DNA of 64,000 nt. Origin: Paragordius varius. Lineage: Eukaryota; Nematomorpha. Location of the stretch: the NCBI GenBank assembly GCA_964247055.1, contig OZ176057.1, positions 5,208,001 to 5,272,000 of the forward strand. Direction: 5' to 3'. Below, in pieces: positions 22,415 to 35,662 of the stretch (positions within the stretch are counted from its first letter, which is position 1; each line of letters starts with the position of its first letter). The translations under genes were made by a program, and so were the position numbers. The notes below the pieces were generated by a model. That model saw only the letters and a list, made by a program, of their open reading frames with translations. It searched no databases and was not told the DNA's origin.

Positions 22415-23784
22415 CTGGGCATACTATACATATATAATAGCCTCATTCTTTGAATGGGTAATCTCTTTTAAATCATGTGATATATACTAAGATAATTAAT
22501 TACCAATAATTTTAAAATGCAAAAGCCCCAAGCTCCTCAATTTTTTTCATATAGTATAATTGTCTCAATAGTTTGTTTGCAAAGATATCCTCTTAAATGT
22601 TGCGTTTTATTTATTCGTTTATCTTCATAGTTATGAATATGATATCAATTGTTAGTCAATTGATATACAAAACTATTACCATTTTATTTCATTCTGTTTG
22701 TTTTCATTATAATCTTATGATAAAAACTAATATTTTTCATGCGTGATTGGATTTAGAAATTTGATGGCTTCTAATTAACCAACTATAGTACTAAAAGTTT
22801 TAAAATGTAATCTATTTGTAGATTCGGAACCTATTATTTCCTCAAAAATAACGATTGAGAAGCAGGACAAGGCTCGGTGATAACTAAAGCATCCAGAAAT
22901 AAACTTTAAGGGTGGAATCGATTCCATTTATTATTCTCAAAGCTCAGATTTATTTTCTTATTTGTTGTTTATATAGCAGGTGGGTTAGGGTCCATTTTGT
23001 TTCATAGCTCTTACGGTAAAAAAAATTTAATTTTATAATCTCGCTTAAATCTCTATTTCATAATCTTATATATTGAACATATAAATACGAATAAAAAACT
23101 CAATATCGCACTAGAGTTTGCTATCAGGACAATATGTAGTCTTTGAATTAGAATGCCAGTTTTAAAAAAATTTAATAATATAATCACAAAAATTTTTAAT
23201 ATTTTCAAAATCAAAATAATTTAGTAATTGTTACCACCTCCGCTTGAATCTAAAAATATATAAATAAAAATTTTAGGGTATTTAAACAACATATATGGTA
23301 ATTAAAAGCTCCAATAGAAATATAATATAGGCAGGTCATAAGATTATCAATAAAATAATTTATATAGATTCCTTTTTTTATTTAAAAAAACATCGACTAA
23401 AATTCTAACTTTATATTTCGGTGTACCATTATTTTTGTTTATATCTACCATGTTTTTTTTGTGTAAATCCCCTTATTTATATATAAACTATAACAAAAAA
23501 TTACCTTGCGACAACGCTAAATAAACATATTTAATGGAATAAGTATGCAATAATTAAATGGGTATAAATATGTAAAACATACTAAACTTCACGTATCCCA
23601 GGTAGATAAAAAGCAGTAGCAGTTTGGGACAAATTTTAATACCCATTTTGCTTGAAAATTTTTTTACCAGAGATGTGTGTTTTAAAAATCAGTTATTTTT
23701 GAACCAGAGAATAGTAAAAATAAATTTAATGAAAATTATTTATCATTAAAAAAATAGTTAAATGATATATATGTATAATAAGAC

Positions 23785-24205
23785 TATTTATATATCATCA
23801 GAGTAGTCGAGACTAAACAAAATTGATAACCAATTAAAATCAACCACACATTTTGTTTATACATAAGGTAAGGTAAGGTAGTAAACGATTATAAGTTATA
23901 AAAAATAAATCAGTATAGATGCATTAACACAGGTACTTTAAATTTACGATTTGAAAAAAATGTATGAAAAGCAATATCTATACTCTTTAGATAAAAGCTT
24001 ATTTTATATATTATCAGAGTAGTCGAGACTAAACAAGATTGATAACCAAGTAAGAACCAATTAAAATCAGCCACACATTTTGTTTATACATTAGGGAAGG
24101 TAAGGTAGTAAACGATTATAAGTTATAAAAAATAAATCAGTATAGATGCATTTACACAGGTACTTTAAATTGGCGAATATAATGTATGAAAAGCAACTTC
24201 AATTT
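23785..24205. repeat. Tandem pair of about 215 bp
   Basis: CAGAGTAGTCGAGACTAAAC at 23799 recurs at 24014, followed in both by CCACACATTTTGTTTATACA, AAGGTAAGGTAGTAAACGAT and TCAGTATAGATGCAT. The first copy has an extra AAGGT repeat. It is non-coding. Confidence 0.9.
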
Positions 24206-25389
24206 AGGTAAAAGGATATTTGTTTACATTAGATATATGTATAATATAAAAATTCTTATAATGAAAACGGCTGTACATATATTATTTTCAGGGCATTATA
24301 TCCTCCTCATTTTCGAATAATAAAAAACAGGTACAAACGAAAAACTATGTATTTTATATAAATGGATGGGTGGATGATTTTGATTGGCTCTAAATGTTTT
24401 AGATAGTTATATATTGTCTGTAAAACATATCAGATAAATAATATGTTTCCAATTGATAATATGTTTAACTATAAATAATTATATAAATGATTGATAGCAT
24501 AATATTGGATATATAATATTCAGAGTCTTTTATTGTTAAAATTACCCCTTGCTATTTCCGGGGCTTATTCTTATTATTATTCATATGAAGAATAATACCT
24601 AGATTGCCAATTCAAACACATGGTCATGAAATAATTTCATATAATTCCATCGAATTTGGCTTAATGCAATATCTAGCGTTCTTAAACACTCTATTACCCT
24701 TTCACCTTTTTGTCCTAGTTCATTTTTTGGGTAGTTTTATATCCCAGATAAATATACAGTTTTGGAAGTTATTTTAGATGCATTAGATAAAAAATCTTCT
24801 AAATTTTTCATTGTGACTTCTAGAGTCTAATTGGACTGCTCCTAAGTACGATTGAAACGGAGAGCTGATATTAAAAGCAAAAGGTAAAATATAGCCTGAG
24901 AGCTTTTTAAAGTCGCAGTACAGGGATATAATCGATCTGTGACTACTTATTTCTCGTAGGTAATTAAATGGCTATCTGTTTTTGATATATTTGTTATAGC
25001 TAAATTATAAGATTGAGAAAATCTTAATAAATTAGCTCCCTACTTTTTAACACCGTAACTTTATCATGCCGATCAAAACTTCTTAGATTTTGTCCCATGT
25101 CCACAGCAATCACCACAAAAAATGATTTCTGTCTTTCGGTAATAAAGTAGCTCTCTATCCAACAAACTATAAAATTTCTCTATTCTCAGTTTAGTCAACC
25201 CTATCTGAGAATCTTAACGCTAAGGATTGTAGAAACCCTTTTATCTAACAATATCATAGTGTTAGCAATGTCAGCACATCTAACCTCAATTAAATGATTA
25301 GCAAAACTGGAATAAATGACAGCGTAGTTAATATTCAACTTTTTGCTAGACTTCGTGGACAAATTAGGCTGATCTGTCTGAGGATAAAT
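24206..25389. other. Unassigned DNA
   Basis: Somewhat less AT-rich from about 24650. No open frame longer than about 60 codons, no terminal repeats and no motif that I recognise. It may be old transposon debris next to the LINE at 25390. Confidence 0.4.
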
Positions 25390-27065
25390 TGATCAGATTG
25401 GAGATTGTAAGGTGGGTGTCGTTATTTATTTTGACCATCTTCTGGGTCTGCCTTTACGTTTACCCTCAAACAGGCCCAGTATGATTGTTTTCTCCAATTG
25501 TTATTACGGATGACGTGGCCAAAGTAGCCTAATCTCCGTTTGTTATCATTTGAAGTAGTGTAATCTTAGCGTTTATTGCGGATCCATTCATTAGTGAGTT
25601 TGTCCGTCAATTTTTTATCAAGTAGCATTCTCCAACAGGTTTGCTTAAAAGCTTGTATAATTTTTTGGTCGGAGTTTTTGCATACCCCACTTTCACAGCC
25701 ATTGGTTGCGATTGGGAATATTAATGTAAATTTTTTTTTTCGCTATTTTATTTATTTTTCGTGAAGGCCATATCTTGCCATATTCCTTTAATTTTAGCCC
25801 TGGCTATGGCTAGTCTTCGTTTAATTTCAGGGTGTTGTATTTTATTATTAATTTCTACCCCTAAATATATGTTGTCGAGTGTTTGTTACTTTTATACAGT
25901 GTTCGTCCATTTCGATTGAGCATGTGGCATGATTTGATATGACTTTGGTTTCTGCCGAGTCAATTTCGAGGCCATGAGATTGGCTCTAAAGATATAGTTT
26001 TTCCACGAGGCGTTGTAAATCGTAATGTAAGTCAGCAAGTAGGAGGGTATCGTCCGCGTATTTAAGGTTATTATTTCTCCGCCTAATTTTACACCGATAT
26101 GATTCTCAGTATCTAACTTGGACCAGATATGTTCGGTGTAGATATTGAATAATAGTGGTAAAAGGATGCCCTGACGGGCGCCCCGATAGGAAACCAATCA
26201 GAGGTACCGTGGAATGTTTGAATACATTCCTCAGTGTTGCTGTATAAAGATCTTATTATTTGAATGAGACCAGGTGTTGTGCCATAGTGTGCTGTGAATA
26301 ATCTTGTCAAAGGCTTTTGATTAATCAATAAAACATAGATAAAATGGTTTGTTGTGTTCAATATATATATTAAGGCAGATAAGGTCCTGCAGCCTCTTCC
26401 CCTCCGAAAACCAGCTTGATTTTGTGAGATGTTATTCTCAACTTGGGATAATAATCCATAATACAATATTTATAATAATATTTTGAGGCGTGCGATATAA
26501 GCGCTATTGTTTGGTAGTTGTTGCATATTTTAGGAATGCCTTTTTTATGTATCGGTATAAGTAGAGATTTAGACCAATTGTTTGGCCAGATGCCGGATTG
26601 AAAATTTTTTTTATAAACGATTGTAAGTGTTTTAATTTAGTATTTCTATAGGGATGTCGTCTTATCCCAAAGCTTTGTTGTGAGGAAGGTATTTGATTGC
26701 ATTGTGGACCGCACTTTTTAGGATGGGTGGTTCATCTATGGGGATGTTATGGGGAGAATGTGTGACGTTTGAGTCACTGTAAGTCTTTAAAATATTGTTT
26801 CCATCTGTTAATTATATTTTTTAGTAATTTCTATCCCATTGGAATCAAGTATAGGGCCTTTCTATATATATGTTTTTGTTGCAATAATTTGTTTGACTGA
26901 GGTGAAAATATTATACCCTTTTTATTTTTATAAAATAGTTTATAGTTACCCAACGTTTTAGTGCAGATTCCACGGTACCTAATCTCCTGAATGCACAAGA
27001 AATTTAATTTTCTCACCTTCATACTTTCAGCTAATACATATAGCTTAGTTTTTAGGGAACCAACA
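25390..27065 (-). mobile_element. Decayed RTE-like LINE (partial)
   Basis: Minus-strand LINE remains in the expected order. The endonuclease start lies near 26830-27065 (R-K-L-N-F-L-C-I-Q-E-I-R-Y-R-G). The reverse transcriptase lies at about 25890-26700: N-Q-A-G-F-R-R-G-R-G-C-R-T-L, then G-A-R-Q-G in place of G-V-R-Q-G, L-F-N-I-Y-T-E and a degraded active-site block. The C-terminal part near 25440-25560 gives L-G-Y-F-G-H-V-I-R-N-N and, in another frame, K-R-K-G-R-P-R-R-W, typical of RTE-type elements. Most of the endonuclease is deleted, and stops and frameshifts interrupt the rest. It is dead, and more decayed than the LINE at 46.3 kb. Confidence 0.75.
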
Positions 27066-27278
27066 TTTATACTACTCTACAACATTTTTTATCTCTGTTT
27101 GCCCCTACACCCATGAAGCTACTTTTCACTTAAAACTCATAAAAAATGACAATACAAATAAATAAATGATAATACCGTAAATACAGTAAAATAATGATTA
27201 ATAAAGAACAGTAAAATTTATTACTTAAAAATTAAATAATAAACAAACTAAAAAATATATAAATATACTAGCGTAAAT

Positions 27279-27301
27279 CTCGTGCTGGTACGCAGCCCGA
27301 G
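27279..27301 (-). other. Helitron 3' terminal hairpin
   Basis: On the minus strand CTCG-G-GCTG-CGTAC-CAGC-A-CGAG forms a stem of eight pairs with one mismatch. It stands ten bases from the 3' end CTAG. The related element at 54174-54196 has GCTGC-GTA-GCAGC at this place, so the stem is kept by paired changes. Confidence 0.8.
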
Positions 27302-28194
27302 GAAGTCCTTCGAACTTCTGGAGGGGGGGGTTATTTGAAAAAAGGGACAATAAAATGATCCACATATGTTTTCGATATTTGAAATGATTGGGTTCACCGG
27401 TTTTCCGGAAACAGATCACAAAATTACATGAGGAATCAGTTTTCAGCGGGTAGCTCCTTACCCAGCAGCTATCATCAAAGAAACCCCTGACTAAAATTTT
27501 TGCCTTTCAACAGGGAATACGTGGAATTCATATAATTTTTACGGTCTCATACCTTGGGCAAAAAAATACAATCAAAAAATTATTTTTGTGGACTGTTTTT
27601 TTTGAAAAAAATGGCATTTTACGGGGGTGGCGGGTAAAAAGAGGGCCTAAATCAAAAAAGTGAGCAGATGTTCAGCGCGATCAAAAATAAGTTAACAAAA
27701 ATCATATTTAAAATTTAATGGTCCAACACGTTCTCCAAAAAATTGACTTAACCCATTTTTCACACGGATTGGGCCCGAACTGGGGACCTAATTCCAAAAA
27801 AGGGCGAAGCTATTGTCGGGCATTCATTAATGATTATATTTTTTCGATATTTGGATTTGATTGGGTTCACCGGTTTTCCGGAAACAGATCACAAAGTTAC
27901 ATGAAAAATCAGTTTTTCGCGGGTAGCTCCTTACTCAGCATCTATCATCAAAGAAACGCTTGACTAAAATTTTTGCCTTTTAACAGGTAATACGAAAAAA
28001 CCTTCTCGAATTTTTAGAGTCTCATAACTTGGGCAAAAAATACAATCAAAAAATTATTTTTGTGGACTTTGTTTTTTTAAAAAAATGGTATTTTACGGGG
28101 GTAGCGGGTAAAAAGAGGGCCTAAATCAAAAAAGAGACTCGACTATGTTCGGCGCAATCAAAAATAAGTAAACAAAAATCATATTTGAAATTGA

Positions 28195-28772
28195 ATGGTC
28201 CAACATGTTCTCCAGAAAATTGTCTCAAAGACACGATTTTTGTGGACTTGTGTTTTCAAGAAAAAACCCATTTTTCACACGGGGTGGGCCCGAACTGGAG
28301 ACCTATCTCAAAAAAAGGGCGAAGCTATTGTCGGGGCATTCATTAATGATTATATTTTTTCAAAGTTTGGATTTGAATGGGCTACCGTTTTTCCTGTACC
28401 AGATCACAAAGCCAGCATTTTCCATTTTTATAAATATATAGATTACCATAAATAATGTATTAATATCCATATATCTTTTAACATCCTATACATATGATAG
28501 ATACTCCTTACCGAGCAGCTATCATCAAAGAAACGCTTGACTAAAATTTTTGCCTTTTAACAGGCAATACAAAAAATCCTTCTCGAATTTTTACAGTCTC
28601 ATACCTTGGGCAAAAAAATACAATCAAAAAATTATTTTTGTGGACTTTGTTTTTTTTTGAAACTGGCATTTTACGGAGGTGGCGGGTAAAAAGAGGGCCT
28701 AAATCAAAAAAGTGAGTAGACTATGTTCAGCGCTATCAAAAATAAGTAAACAAAAATCATATTTAAAATTGA
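28195..28772. repeat. V-type unit with internal Helitron 5' end
   Basis: 578-bp unit, about 100 bp longer than the others. At 28442 it contains the Helitron 5' terminus (minus strand TCTATATATTTATAAA) followed by about 60 bases of foreign AT-rich DNA starting TTACCATAAATAATG. The array then resumes in mid-unit at CTCCTTACCGAGCAGC. Confidence 0.85.
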
Positions 28773-31639
28773 ATGGTCCAACACGTTCTCCAAAAAATTG
28801 ATTTAACCCATTTTTCACACGGGGTAGGCCCGAACAGGGGACCTAATTCCAAAAAAGGGCGAAGCTATGGTCGGGCATTCATTAATGATTATATTTTTTC
28901 GATATTTGGATTTGATTGGGTTCACCGGTTTTCCGGAAACAGATAACAAAGTTACATGAAAAATCAGTTTTTCGCGGGTAGCTCCTTACTCAGCATCTAT
29001 CATCAAAGAAACGCTTGACTAAAATTTTTGCCTTTTAACAGGCAATACAAAAAATCCTTCTCGAATTTTTACAGTCTCATACCTTGGGCAAAAAAATACA
29101 ATCAAAAAATTATTTTTGTGGTTGTTTTTTTTTTGAAACTGGCATTTTACGGAGGTGGCGGGTAAAAAGAGGGCCTAAATCAAAAAAGTGAGTAGACTAT
29201 GTTCAGCGCGATCAAAAATAAGTAAACAAAAATCATATTTAAAATTGAATGGTCCAACACGTTCTCCAAAAAATTGACTTAACCCATTTTTCACACGGGG
29301 TAGGCCCGAACTGGGGACCTAATTCCAAAAAAGGGCGAAGCTATTGTCGGGGCATTTATTAATGATTAAAATTTTTCGATGTTTGGATTTGAATGGGTTC
29401 ACCGGTTTTCCGGAAACAGATCATAAAATTACATGAGAAATCAGTTTTTAGCGGGTAGCTCCTTACCCAGCAGCTATCATCAAAGAAACGCCTGACTAAA
29501 ATTTTTGCCTTTTAACAGGGAATACGTGGAATCCATATTGAATTTTTACGGTCTCCTACCTAGGGCAAAAAATAGATTTAAAAAATTATATTTGTGGACT
29601 GTTTTTTTTTGAAAAAAATGGCATTTTACGGGGGTGGCGGGTAAAAAGAGGGCCTAAATCAAAAAAGTGAGTAGACTATGTTCAGCGCGATCAAAAATAA
29701 GTAAACAAAAATCATATTTAAAATTGAATGGTCCAACACGTTCTCCAAAAAATTGACTTAACCCATTTTTCACACGGGGTAGGCCCGAACTGGGGACCTA
29801 ATTCCAAAAAAGGGCGAAGCTATTGTCGGGGCATTTATTAATGATTAAAATTTTTCGATGTTTGGATTTGAATGGGTTCACCGGTTTTCCGGAAACAGAT
29901 CATAAAATTACATGAGAAATCAGTTTTTAGCGGGTAGCTCCTTACCCAGCAGCTATCATCAAAGAAACGCCTGACTAAAATTTTTGCCTTTTAACAGGGA
30001 ATACGTGGAATCCATATTGAATTTTTACGGTCTCCTACCTAGGGCAAAAAATAGATTTAAAAAATTATATTTGTGGACTGTTTTTTTTTGAAAAAAATGG
30101 CATTTTACGGGGGAGGCGGGTAAAAAGAGGGCCTAAATCAAAAAAGTTAGTAGACTATGTTCAGCGCGATCAAAAATAAGTAAACAAAAATCATATTTAA
30201 AATTGAATGGTCCAACACGTTCTCCAAAAAATTGACTTAACCCATTTTTCCCACGGGGTAGGCCCGAACTGGGGACCTAATTCCAAAAAAGGGCGAAGCT
30301 ATTGTCGGGGCATTTATTAATGATTAAAATTTTTCGATGTTTGGATTTGAATGGGTTCACCGGTTTTCCGGAAACAGATCATAAAATTACATGAGAAATT
30401 AGTTTTTAGCGGGTAGCTCCTTACCCAGCAGCTATCATCAAAGAAACGCCTGACTAAAATTTTTGCCTTTTAACAGGGAATACGTGGAATCCATATTGAA
30501 TTTTTACGGTCTCCTACCTAGGGCAAAAAATAGATTTAACAAATTATATTTGTGGACTGTTTTTTTTTGAAAAAAATGGCATTTTACGGGGGTGGCGGGT
30601 AAAAAGAGGGCCTAAATCAAAAAAGTGAGTAGACTATGTTCAGCGCGATCAAAAATAAGTAAACAAAAATCATATTTAAAATTGAATGGTCCAACACGTT
30701 CTCCAAAAAATTGACTTAACCCATTTTTCCCACGGGGTAGGCCCGAACTGGGGACCTAATTCCAAAAAAGGGCGAAGCTATGGTCGGGCATTCATTAATG
30801 ATTATATTTTTTCGATATTTGGATTTGATTGGGTTCACCGGTTTTCCGGAAACAGATCACAAAGTTACATGAAAAATCAGTTTTTCGCGGGTAGCTCCTT
30901 ACTCAGCATCTATCATCAAAGAAACGCTTGACTAAAATTTTTGCCTTTTAACAGGGAATACGTGGAATCCATATTGAATTTTTACGGTCTCCTACCTAGG
31001 GCAAAAAATAGATTTAAAAAATTATTTTTGTGGACTGTTTTTTTTTGAAGCTGGCATTTTACGGAGGTGGCGGGTAAAAAGAGGGCCTAAATCAAAAAAG
31101 TGAGTAGACTATGTTCAGCGCGATCAAAAATAAGTAAACAAAAATCATATTTAAAATTGAATGGTCCAACACGTTCTCCAAAAAATTGACTTAACCCATT
31201 TTTCACACGGGGTAGGCCCGAACTGGGGACCTAATTCCAAAAAAGGGCGAAGCTATTGTCGGGGCATTTATTAATGATTAAAATTTTTTGATGTTTGGAT
31301 TTGAATGGGTTCACCGGTTTTCCGGAAACAGATCATAAAATTACATGAGAAATCAGTTTTTAGCGGGTAGCTCCTTACCCAGCAGCTATCATCAAAGAAA
31401 CGCCTGACTAAAATTTTTGCCTTTTAACAGGGAATACGTGGAATCCATATTGAATTTTTACGGTCTCCTACCTAGGGCAAAAAATAGATTTAAAAAATTA
31501 TATTTGTGGACTGTTTTTTTTTGAAAAAAATGGCATTTTACGGGGGTGGCGGGTAAAAAGAGGGCCTAAATCAAAAAAGAGACTCGACTATGTTCGGCGC
31601 AATCAAAAATAAGTAAACAAAAATCATATTTGAAATTGA

Positions 31640-32217
31640 ATGGTCCAACATGTTCTCCAGAAAATTGTCTCAAAGACACGATTTTTGTGGACTTGTGTTT
31701 TCAAGAAAAAACCCATTTTTCACACGGGGTGGGCCCGAACTGGAGACCTATCTCAAAAAAAGGGCGAAGCTATTGTCGGGGCATTCATTAATGATTATAT
31801 TTTTTCAAAGTTTGGATTTGAATGGGCTACCGTTTTTCCTGTACCAGATCACAAAGCCAGCATTTTCCATTTTTATAAATATATAGATTACCATAAATAA
31901 TGTATTAATATCCATATATCTTTTAACATCCTATACATATGATAGATACTCCTTACCGAGCAGCTATCATCAAAGAAACGCTTGACTAAAATTTTTGCCT
32001 TTTAACAGGCAATACAAAAAATCCTTCTCGAATTTTTACAGTCTCATACCTTGGGCAAAAAAATACAATCAAAAAATTATTTTTGTGGACTTTGTTTTTT
32101 TTTGAAACTGGCATTTTACGGAGGTGGCGGGTAAAAAGAGGGCCTAAATCAAAAAAGTGAGTAGACTATGTTCAGCGCTATCAAAAATAAGTAAACAAAA
32201 ATCATATTTAAAATTGA
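31640..32217. repeat. V-type unit, second copy
   Basis: Identical in layout to 28195-28772 and exactly 3445 bases downstream of it. The internal Helitron end is at 31887. Confidence 0.85.
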
Positions 32218-35084
32218 ATGGTCCAACACGTTCTCCAAAAAATTGATTTAACCCATTTTTCACACGGGGTAGGCCCGAACAGGGGACCTAATTCCAAAAA
32301 AGGGCGAAGCTATGGTCGGGCATTCATTAATGATTATATTTTTTCGATATTTGGATTTGATTGGGTTCACCGGTTTTCCGGAAACAGATAACAAAGTTAC
32401 ATGAAAAATCAGTTTTTCGCGGGTAGCTCCTTACTCAGCATCTATCATCAAAGAAACGCTTGACTAAAATTTTTGCCTTTTAACAGGCAATACAAAAAAT
32501 CCTTCTCGAATTTTTACAGTCTCATACCTTGGGCAAAAAAATACAATCAAAAAAATATTTTTGTGGACTTTGTTTTTTTTTTGAAACTGGCATTTTACGG
32601 AGGTGGCGGGTAAAAAGAGGGCCTAAATCAAAAAAGTGAGTAGACTATGTTCAGCGCGATCAAAAATAAGTAAACAAAAATCATATTTAAAATTCAATGG
32701 TCCAACACGTTCTCCAAAAAATTGACTTAACCCATTTTTCACACGGGGTAGGCCCGAACTGGGGACCTAATTCCAAAAAAGGGCGAAGCTATTGTCGGGG
32801 CATTTATTAATGATTAAAATTTTTCGATGTTTGGATTTGAATGGGTTCACCGGTTTTCCGGAAACAGATCATAAAATTACATGAGAAATCAGTTTTTAGC
32901 GGGTAGCTCCTTACCCAGCAGCTATCATCAAAGAAACGCCTGACTAAAATTTTTGCCTTTTAACAGGGAATACGTGGAATCCATATTGAATTTTTACGGT
33001 CTCCTACCTAGGGCAAAAAATAGATTTAAAAAATTATATTTGTGGACTGTTTTTTTTGAAAAAAATGGCATTTTACGGGGGAGGCGGGTAAAAAGAGGGC
33101 CTAAATCAAAAAAGTTAGTAGACTATGTTCAGCGCGATCAAAAATAAGTAAACAAAAATCATATTTAAAATTGAATGGTCCAACACGTTCTCCAAAAAAT
33201 TGACTTAACCCATTTTTCCCACGGGGTAGGCCCGAACTGGGGACCTAATTCCAAAAAAGGGCGAAGCTATTGTCGGGGCATTTATTAATGATTAAAATTT
33301 TTCGATGTTTGGATTTGAATGGGTTCACCGGTTTTCCGGAAACAGATAATAAAATTACATGAGAAATTAGTTTTTAGCGGGTAGCTCCTTACCCAGCAGC
33401 TATCATCAAAGAAACGCCTGACTAAAATTTTTGCCTTTTAACAGGGAATACGTGGAATCCATATTGAATTTTTACGGTCTCCTACCTAGGGCAAAAAATA
33501 GATTTAACAAATTATATTTGTGGACTGTTTTTTTTTGAAAAAAATGGCATTTTACGGGGGTGGCGGGTAAAAAGAGGGCCTAAATCAAAAAAGTGAGTAG
33601 ACTATGTTCAGCGCGATCAAAAATAAGTAAACAAAAATCATATTTAAAATTGAATGGTCCAACACGTTCTCCAAAAAATTGACTTAACCCATTTTTCACA
33701 CGGGGTAGGCCCGAACTGGGGACCTAATTCCAAAAAAGGGCGAAGCTATGGTCGGGCATTCATTAATGATTATATTTTTTCGATATTTGGATTTGATTGG
33801 GTTCACCGGTTTTCCGGAAACAGATCACAAAGTTACATGAAAAATCAGTTTTTCGCGGGTAGCTCCTTACTCAGCATCTATCATCAAAGAAACGCTTGAC
33901 TAAAATTTTTGCCTTTTAACAGGGAATACGTGGAATCCATATTGAATTTTTACGGTCTCCTACCTAGGGCAAAAAATAGATTTAAAAAATTATTTTTGTG
34001 GACTGTTTTTTTTTGAAGCTGGCATTTTACGGAGGTGGCGGGTAAAAAGAGGGCCTAAATCAAAAAAGTGAGTAGACTATGTTCAGCGCGATCAAAAATA
34101 AGTAAACAAAAATCATATTTAAAATTGAATGGTCCAACACGTTCTCCAAAAAATTGACTTAACCCATTTTTCACACGGGGTAGGCCCGAACTGGGGACCT
34201 AATTCCAAAAAAGGGCGAAGCTATTGTCGGGGCATTTATTAATGATTAAAATTTTTTGATGTTTGGATTTGAATGGGTTCACCGGTTTTCCGGAAACAGA
34301 TCATAAAATTACATGAGAAATCAGTTTTTAGCGGGTAGCTCCTTACCCAGCAGCTATCATCAAAGAAACGCCTGACTAAAATTTTTGCCTTTTAACAGGG
34401 AATACGTGGAATCCATATTGAATTTTTACGGTCTCCTACCTAGGGCAAAAAATAGATTTAAAAAATTATATTTGTGGACTTTTTTTTTGAAAAAAATGGC
34501 ATTTTACGGGGGTGGCGGGTAAAAAGAGGGCCTAAATCAAAAAAGTGAGTAGACTATGTTCAGCGCGATCAAAAATAAGTAAACAAAAATCATATTTAAA
34601 ATTGAATGGTCCAACACGTTCTCCAAAAAATTGACTTAACCCATTTTTCACACGGGGTAGGCCCGAACTGGGGACCTAATTCCAAAAAAGGGCGAAGCTA
34701 TTGTCGGGGCATTTATTAATGATTAAAATTTTTCGATGTTTGGATTTGAATGGGTTCACCGGTTTTCCGGAAACAGATCATAAAATTACATGAGAAATCA
34801 GTTTTTAGCGGGTAGCTCCTTACCCAGCAGCTATCATCAAAGAAACGCCTGACTAAAATTTTTGCCTTTTAACAGGGAATACGTGGAATCCATATTGAAT
34901 TTTTACGGTCTCCTACCTAGGGCAAAAAATAGATTTAAAAAATTATATTTGTGGACTGTTTTTTTTTGAAAAAAATGGTATTTTACGGGGGTAGCGGGTA
35001 AAAAGAGGGCCTAAATCAAAAAAGAGACTCGACTATGTTCGGCGCAATCAAAAATAAGTAAACAAAAATCATATTTGAAATTGA

Positions 35085-35662
35085 ATGGTCCAACATGTTC
35101 TCCAGAAAATTGTCTCAAAGACACGATTTTTGTGGACTTGTGTTTTCAAGAAAAAACCCATTTTTCACACGGGGTGGGCCCGAACTGGAGACCTATCTCA
35201 AAAAAAGGGCGAAGCTATTGTCGGGGCATTCATTAATGATTATATTTTTTCAAAGTTTGGATTTGAATGGGCTACCGTTTTTCCTGTACCAGATCACAAA
35301 GCCAGCATTTTCCATTTTTATAAATATATAGATTACCATAAATAATGTATTAATATCCATATATCTTTTAACATCCTATACATATGATAGATACTCCTTA
35401 CCGAGCAGCTATCATCAAAGAAACGCTTGACTAAAATTTTTGCCTTTTAACAGGCAATACAAAAAATCCTTCTCGAATTTTTACAGTCTCATACCTTGGG
35501 CAAAAAAATACAATCAAAAAATTATTTTTGTGGACTTTGTTTTTTTTTGAAACTGGCATTTTACGGAGGTGGCGGGTAAAAAGAGGGCCTAAATCAAAAA
35601 AGTGAGTAGACTATGTTCAGCGCTATCAAAAATAAGTAAACAAAAATCATATTTAAAATTGA
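35085..35662. repeat. V-type unit, third copy
   Basis: Again exactly 3445 bases further. The internal Helitron end is at 35332. To the right the spacing changes: the next, terminal V-like unit starts at 40436, 5351 bases on. Confidence 0.85.

Larger units (their letters stand above)
20324..23457. repeat. 3.1-kb tandem repeat, copy 2
   Basis: Second copy of 17240-20323. It ends where the shared TATATCTACCAT sequence is followed by different DNA near 23458. It is diverged by scattered substitutions and indels, so it is clearly older than the 1-14.6 kb duplication. Confidence 0.9.

Noticed and set aside
25576-25764. Plus-strand 62-codon frame
   Set aside because: Antisense of the LINE remnant, with no independent support.
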